Positions 22,491 to 25,226 of a stretch of 25,226 bases of DNA are shown here, one piece after another (positions within the stretch are counted from its first letter, which is position 1; every line of letters starts with the position of its first letter). The translations under genes and the position numbers were made by a program. The notes under the pieces were generated by a model. That model saw only the letters and a program-made list of their open reading frames with translations, was not told the origin of the DNA and made no database searches. Source of the stretch: Desulfobacula sp. GTDB lineage: Bacteria > Desulfobacterota > Desulfobacteria > Desulfobacterales > Desulfobacteraceae. The stretch spans positions 1 through 25,226 of the forward strand of contig JABIYQ010000018.1 of assembly GCA_018702715.1 (NCBI GenBank). The letters run 5' to 3'.

Positions 22491-25226
22491 ATGTGGAAAA
22501 CCAAATCAAGTATTAAAACTGAATTTTTAAACAAAATGATTCTTATCGTATTTGTTTCGATTGGATTGTGGGGCTTGATTTGGATATATGATGAGTATTC
22601 TACTTTCAAGGCTGAATCAAAATCTTTACGCAAAAACCAGATCCAAGTCCAAAAATTATTACTAAAAGATGAAGTGTCTGGTATCGTACAGTATATCAAA
22701 CGCATGAAAAAAAAAGCTGAAAAAAACCTGGAGATTGAACTTAAAGAACGGGTGTATGAAGCCCATGGGATAGCAATGAATCTCTATCGGCAAAATGCGG
22801 ATTCAAAAGATCTCCCTGAAATCAAAAAAATGATCAAGGATGCCTTAAGACCCATTCGATTTAATAGCGGCCGAGGATATTATTTCGCTGTCTCAATGGA
22901 TGGTGTTGAGCAATTGTACCCTGTCAGCCCCCAATTCGAAGGGGAAAATCTGTTGGGTTTGCTGGATTCCAAGGGGAATTTTGTTATTCAAGACGAAATT
23001 GAAGTCATTAAAAGCAAAAGAGAGGGCTTTGTTAAGAACTTCTGGATAAAACCTGGTAAAAATCCCTCCACAGCATATCCCAAAATATCTTTTATAAAAT
23101 ACTTCAAACCATTGGATTGGTATTTTGGGGCAGGCGAATACCTTGATGACGCAAAAGAACAAATTCAAGAGGACATTCTGAGTCATATTGCAAATTTAAG
23201 ATTTGGAACTGAAGGATATTTTTTTGGAAGTACATATCAAGGTGATTCTCTTTTTTCCAATGGCAAAATCACTATGGGTTCCGGTAATGTCTGGGATCTC
23301 ACTGATCCCAATGGAGTGAAAATTATTCAGGAACAAAGAAAAGCGGTCAAAAATCCTGACGGGGGATTTGTTTATTATTCTTGGCATAAATTGAACACAT
23401 CGATTCCATCACCAAAGATTTCATTCGTTCATGGGATTTCTGAGTGGGAATGGACGATTGGGGCCGGCCTTTACCTTGATACAATTGAGAGAACTATTTT
23501 AGAAAATAAGGCCGCATTAATTATTGGGCTTAAAAAAAGAATTACCAGAAGCATATTGATTCTGGTAGTATTATTGTGTCTGGTTTATTTTTGGTCAAAC
23601 CGTATTTCCAGTCATATTGCAAAAGCGCTTGAAACCTTTTCTTTATCTTTAACAAAAGCAACGACCGATTCAGTTTTCATAGACCCGGGTGATATTCGCT
23701 TGCGAGAATTTAAAGATATAGCCAAAATAACCAACAAGATGCTGACAAGCCAAAAGCAGGCTGAGGATGCGTTGAAAAAAAATGAAAAAAAATATCGTCT
23801 TTTGATTGAAAATCAGACAGATATGATCGTAAAATTTGATCTTAAAGGGCAGTTTCAATTTGTGAGCCCGTCTTATTGCACTACCTTTGGAAAAACCCGG
23901 AAGGAATTGCTCAACGAATCATTTATGACGTTAATTCACACAGATGATCAGGATAATGTGAAAAAGGCCATTAAAAATGTTTATAACCCACCATATACGG
24001 CCCATGTTGAGGAACGTGCTTTGACTAAGGATGGGTGGCGCTGGCAGGCCTGGCTGAACACCGCTGTTCTGGATAAAAACAATAAGATCGATGCGATTGT
24101 CGCCGTAGGCCGGGATATTGATGATCAAAAAAAGATAGAACTGGAACTGATAAAATCAGAACAGCAATTCCGAAACCTTTTTAATTCAATAACTGATCTT
24201 GTATACACTCAAGATATGAAAGGACGTTTTACTTCTGTAAACCCCGCTATGAATAAACTCTTTGGCTATGATATAGATGAGTTTTTGGGTTATAAGGCAT
24301 CCGATTTCATGGAATTAGAATTTCAATCTGATTTTGCAGCTCGCTATCTGGAGGTGATCAAAAAGCAAGAATATCTTGAGGGTGTAAGTTGCTATCTCAA
24401 TAAGAATAAGGGAAAGCTTTATCTTGAGTATAAGAGTTCTTTGGTCAAACAGGATGGTGAAGAACCTTATATCAGTGGTATTGCAAGGGATGTAACTGAA
24501 AGAGTTTTATCGAAAGAAAAAGTCAAAAAACTTCAAGAGCAAATAGCGCACTCTCAAAAAATGGAATCCATCGGCATTCTGGCAGGTGGCATTGCCCATG
24601 ATTTTAATAATATCATGGCTATTATTCTTGGAAACACGGAGCTGGCTTTAGATGATATTCCAAAATGGAATTCTGCTCATTCCAGCCTTGAAGAGATCAA
24701 AACAGCCAGTTTAAGGGCAAAAATTATTGTAAAACAGCTTTTAAGCTTCAGCCGTAAGACCGACCAAAAACTGCAGCCCATTCAAATTGGTTTAGTCATT
24801 AAAGATGCACTCAAGTTTTTGCGGTCAACAATTCCAACTACCATAGATATTGTGCAGGATATTTGTATCGCAGATGAAACGATTCTTGCAGATCCAACCC
24901 AGATCAACCAGATCATGATGAATCTGTGTATCAACGCTTCCCATGCCATGGAACAAAACGGCGGAAAGCTTATCATCACTGTGGAAAATGTGCTTTTAGG
25001 CGATAGTTCAGCCAAAGACTATCCTGATTTAAAAAGCGGCAAGTATGTTAAGCTAATGGTAAGCGATACTGGCCCGGGAATAGATCCCAAAATCATAGAC
25101 CGCATTTTTGATCCCTATTTCACAACCAAAGGGATTGGCAAGGGTTCCGGTATGGGGTTGGCCGTAGTGCATGGCATTGTCAAGAGCCATAGCGGATCTA
25201 CTAAAATTGACAGCACCTTTGGTAAA
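22491..25226 (+). CDS. Membrane sensor histidine kinase (two Cache-like modules, two PAS, NtrB-type kinase), runs off the window end
   Basis: 912 codons are open to the last base; no stop is reached. One N-terminal membrane helix (about 16-32, MILIVFVSIGLWGLIWIY), a large periplasmic sensor with two Cache-like modules (first around GRGYYFAVSMDGVEQLYP and WYFGAGEYLDD; second around GTEGYFFGSTYQGDSLF and WEWTIGAGLYLD), then a second helix (about 350-368, SILILVVLLCLVYFW). After a HAMP-like linker come two PAS domains (from YRLLIENQTDMIVKFD and FRNLFNSITDLVYTQD), HisKA with phospho-His in GGIAHDFNNIMAIILGNTEL (NtrB type), and HATPase with N box MMNLCINASHAM, G1 DTGPGI, F box FDPYFTTK and G2 GKGSGMGLAVV. 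A C-terminal receiver may follow beyond the window. AGGA precedes ATG 22491. Cache modules commonly bind small carboxylates or amino acids; the ligand is unknown. Confidence 0.92.
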   Translation, partial: MWKTKSSIKTEFLNKMILIVFVSIGLWGLIWIYDEYSTFKAESKSLRKNQIQVQKLLLKDEVSGIVQYIKRMKKKAEKNLEIELKERVYEAHGIAMNLYRQNADSKDLPEIKKMIKDALRPIRFNSGRGYYFAVSMDGVEQLYPVSPQFEGENLLGLLDSKGNFVIQDEIEVIKSKREGFVKNFWIKPGKNPSTAYPKISFIKYFKPLDWYFGAGEYLDDAKEQIQEDILSHIANLRFGTEGYFFGSTYQGDSLFSNGKITMGSGNVWDLTDPNGVKIIQEQRKAVKNPDGGFVYYSWHKLNTSIPSPKISFVHGISEWEWTIGAGLYLDTIERTILENKAALIIGLKKRITRSILILVVLLCLVYFWSNRISSHIAKALETFSLSLTKATTDSVFIDPGDIRLREFKDIAKITNKMLTSQKQAEDALKKNEKKYRLLIENQTDMIVKFDLKGQFQFVSPSYCTTFGKTRKELLNESFMTLIHTDDQDNVKKAIKNVYNPPYTAHVEERALTKDGWRWQAWLNTAVLDKNNKIDAIVAVGRDIDDQKKIELELIKSEQQFRNLFNSITDLVYTQDMKGRFTSVNPAMNKLFGYDIDEFLGYKASDFMELEFQSDFAARYLEVIKKQEYLEGVSCYLNKNKGKLYLEYKSSLVKQDGEEPYISGIARDVTERVLSKEKVKKLQEQIAHSQKMESIGILAGGIAHDFNNIMAIILGNTELALDDIPKWNSAHSSLEEIKTASLRAKIIVKQLLSFSRKTDQKLQPIQIGLVIKDALKFLRSTIPTTIDIVQDICIADETILADPTQINQIMMNLCINASHAMEQNGGKLIITVENVLLGDSSAKDYPDLKSGKYVKLMVSDTGPGIDPKIIDRIFDPYFTTKGIGKGSGMGLAVVHGIVKSHSGSTKIDSTFGK

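Noticed and set aside
22301..22516. 71-residue plus-strand open frame upstream of the Cache kinase
   Set aside because: Overlaps the start of the kinase in another frame, no clear ribosome binding site, no recognisable features.
22313..22705. 130-residue minus-strand open frame
   Set aside because: Antisense to the start of the kinase, whose frame is strongly supported by domains; composition looks like a shadow.

Overview
The window reads as a chromosomal segment of an AT-rich, anaerobic Gram-negative bacterium. The best guess is a sulfate-reducing Desulfobacterota, Desulfobacteraceae-like. The guess rests on a two-gene 2-oxoacid:ferredoxin oxidoreductase, a DUF362 protein, a UGA-containing selenoprotein of the GrdB family, many PAS/GAF/Cache signalling proteins, and a radical-SAM-like DUF1848 protein. 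It is inference from gene content; no rRNA or taxonomic marker was compared.

Layout. 1-6733 is mostly housekeeping: the 5' part of lepA (minus), a REC-GGDEF response regulator (plus), a minus-strand run of an acidic repeat protein, valS and nadC, then rsmE and tRNA-Phe (plus). 6734-10757 holds a degraded transposase fragment and a 1194-residue soluble hybrid histidine kinase that is visibly more GC-rich than its neighbours and has two almost identical tandem PAS domains. 10974-16225 is metabolic: a DUF362 protein (plus), then on the minus strand a 2-oxoacid:ferredoxin oxidoreductase (alpha, and fused beta-gamma) followed by an MFS transporter.

A FadR-type GntR regulator is divergent from the oxidoreductase, and the shared intergenic region carries a perfect 46-bp palindrome that is its probable operator. 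Downstream come a 56-residue ribbon-helix-helix-like protein, a selenoprotein read through an in-frame UGA with an 8-bp hairpin immediately after it, and a bactofilin overlapping the selenoprotein 3' end. 18848-21887 contains a small Cys/Trp-rich protein, an exported protein with a His-Gly/Cys pair resembling CHAT/caspase-fold peptidases, and a DUF1848 protein with an extra N-terminal region of about 220 residues. After a gene-poor 600-bp stretch with a second perfect 46-bp palindrome, the window ends inside a membrane histidine kinase (two Cache-like modules, two PAS, NtrB-type kinase core).

How parts may work together. The oxidoreductase, MFS carrier and GntR regulator look like a substrate-inducible module for uptake and oxidation of an organic acid or amino-acid-derived 2-oxoacid; the substrate cannot be read from sequence. 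The selenoprotein reads as one intact gene, so the organism should carry SelA/SelB/SelC/SelD elsewhere. The items most worth follow-up are the selenoprotein with its recoding hairpin, the exported CHAT-like candidate, the two 46-bp palindromes and the DUF1848 fusion.
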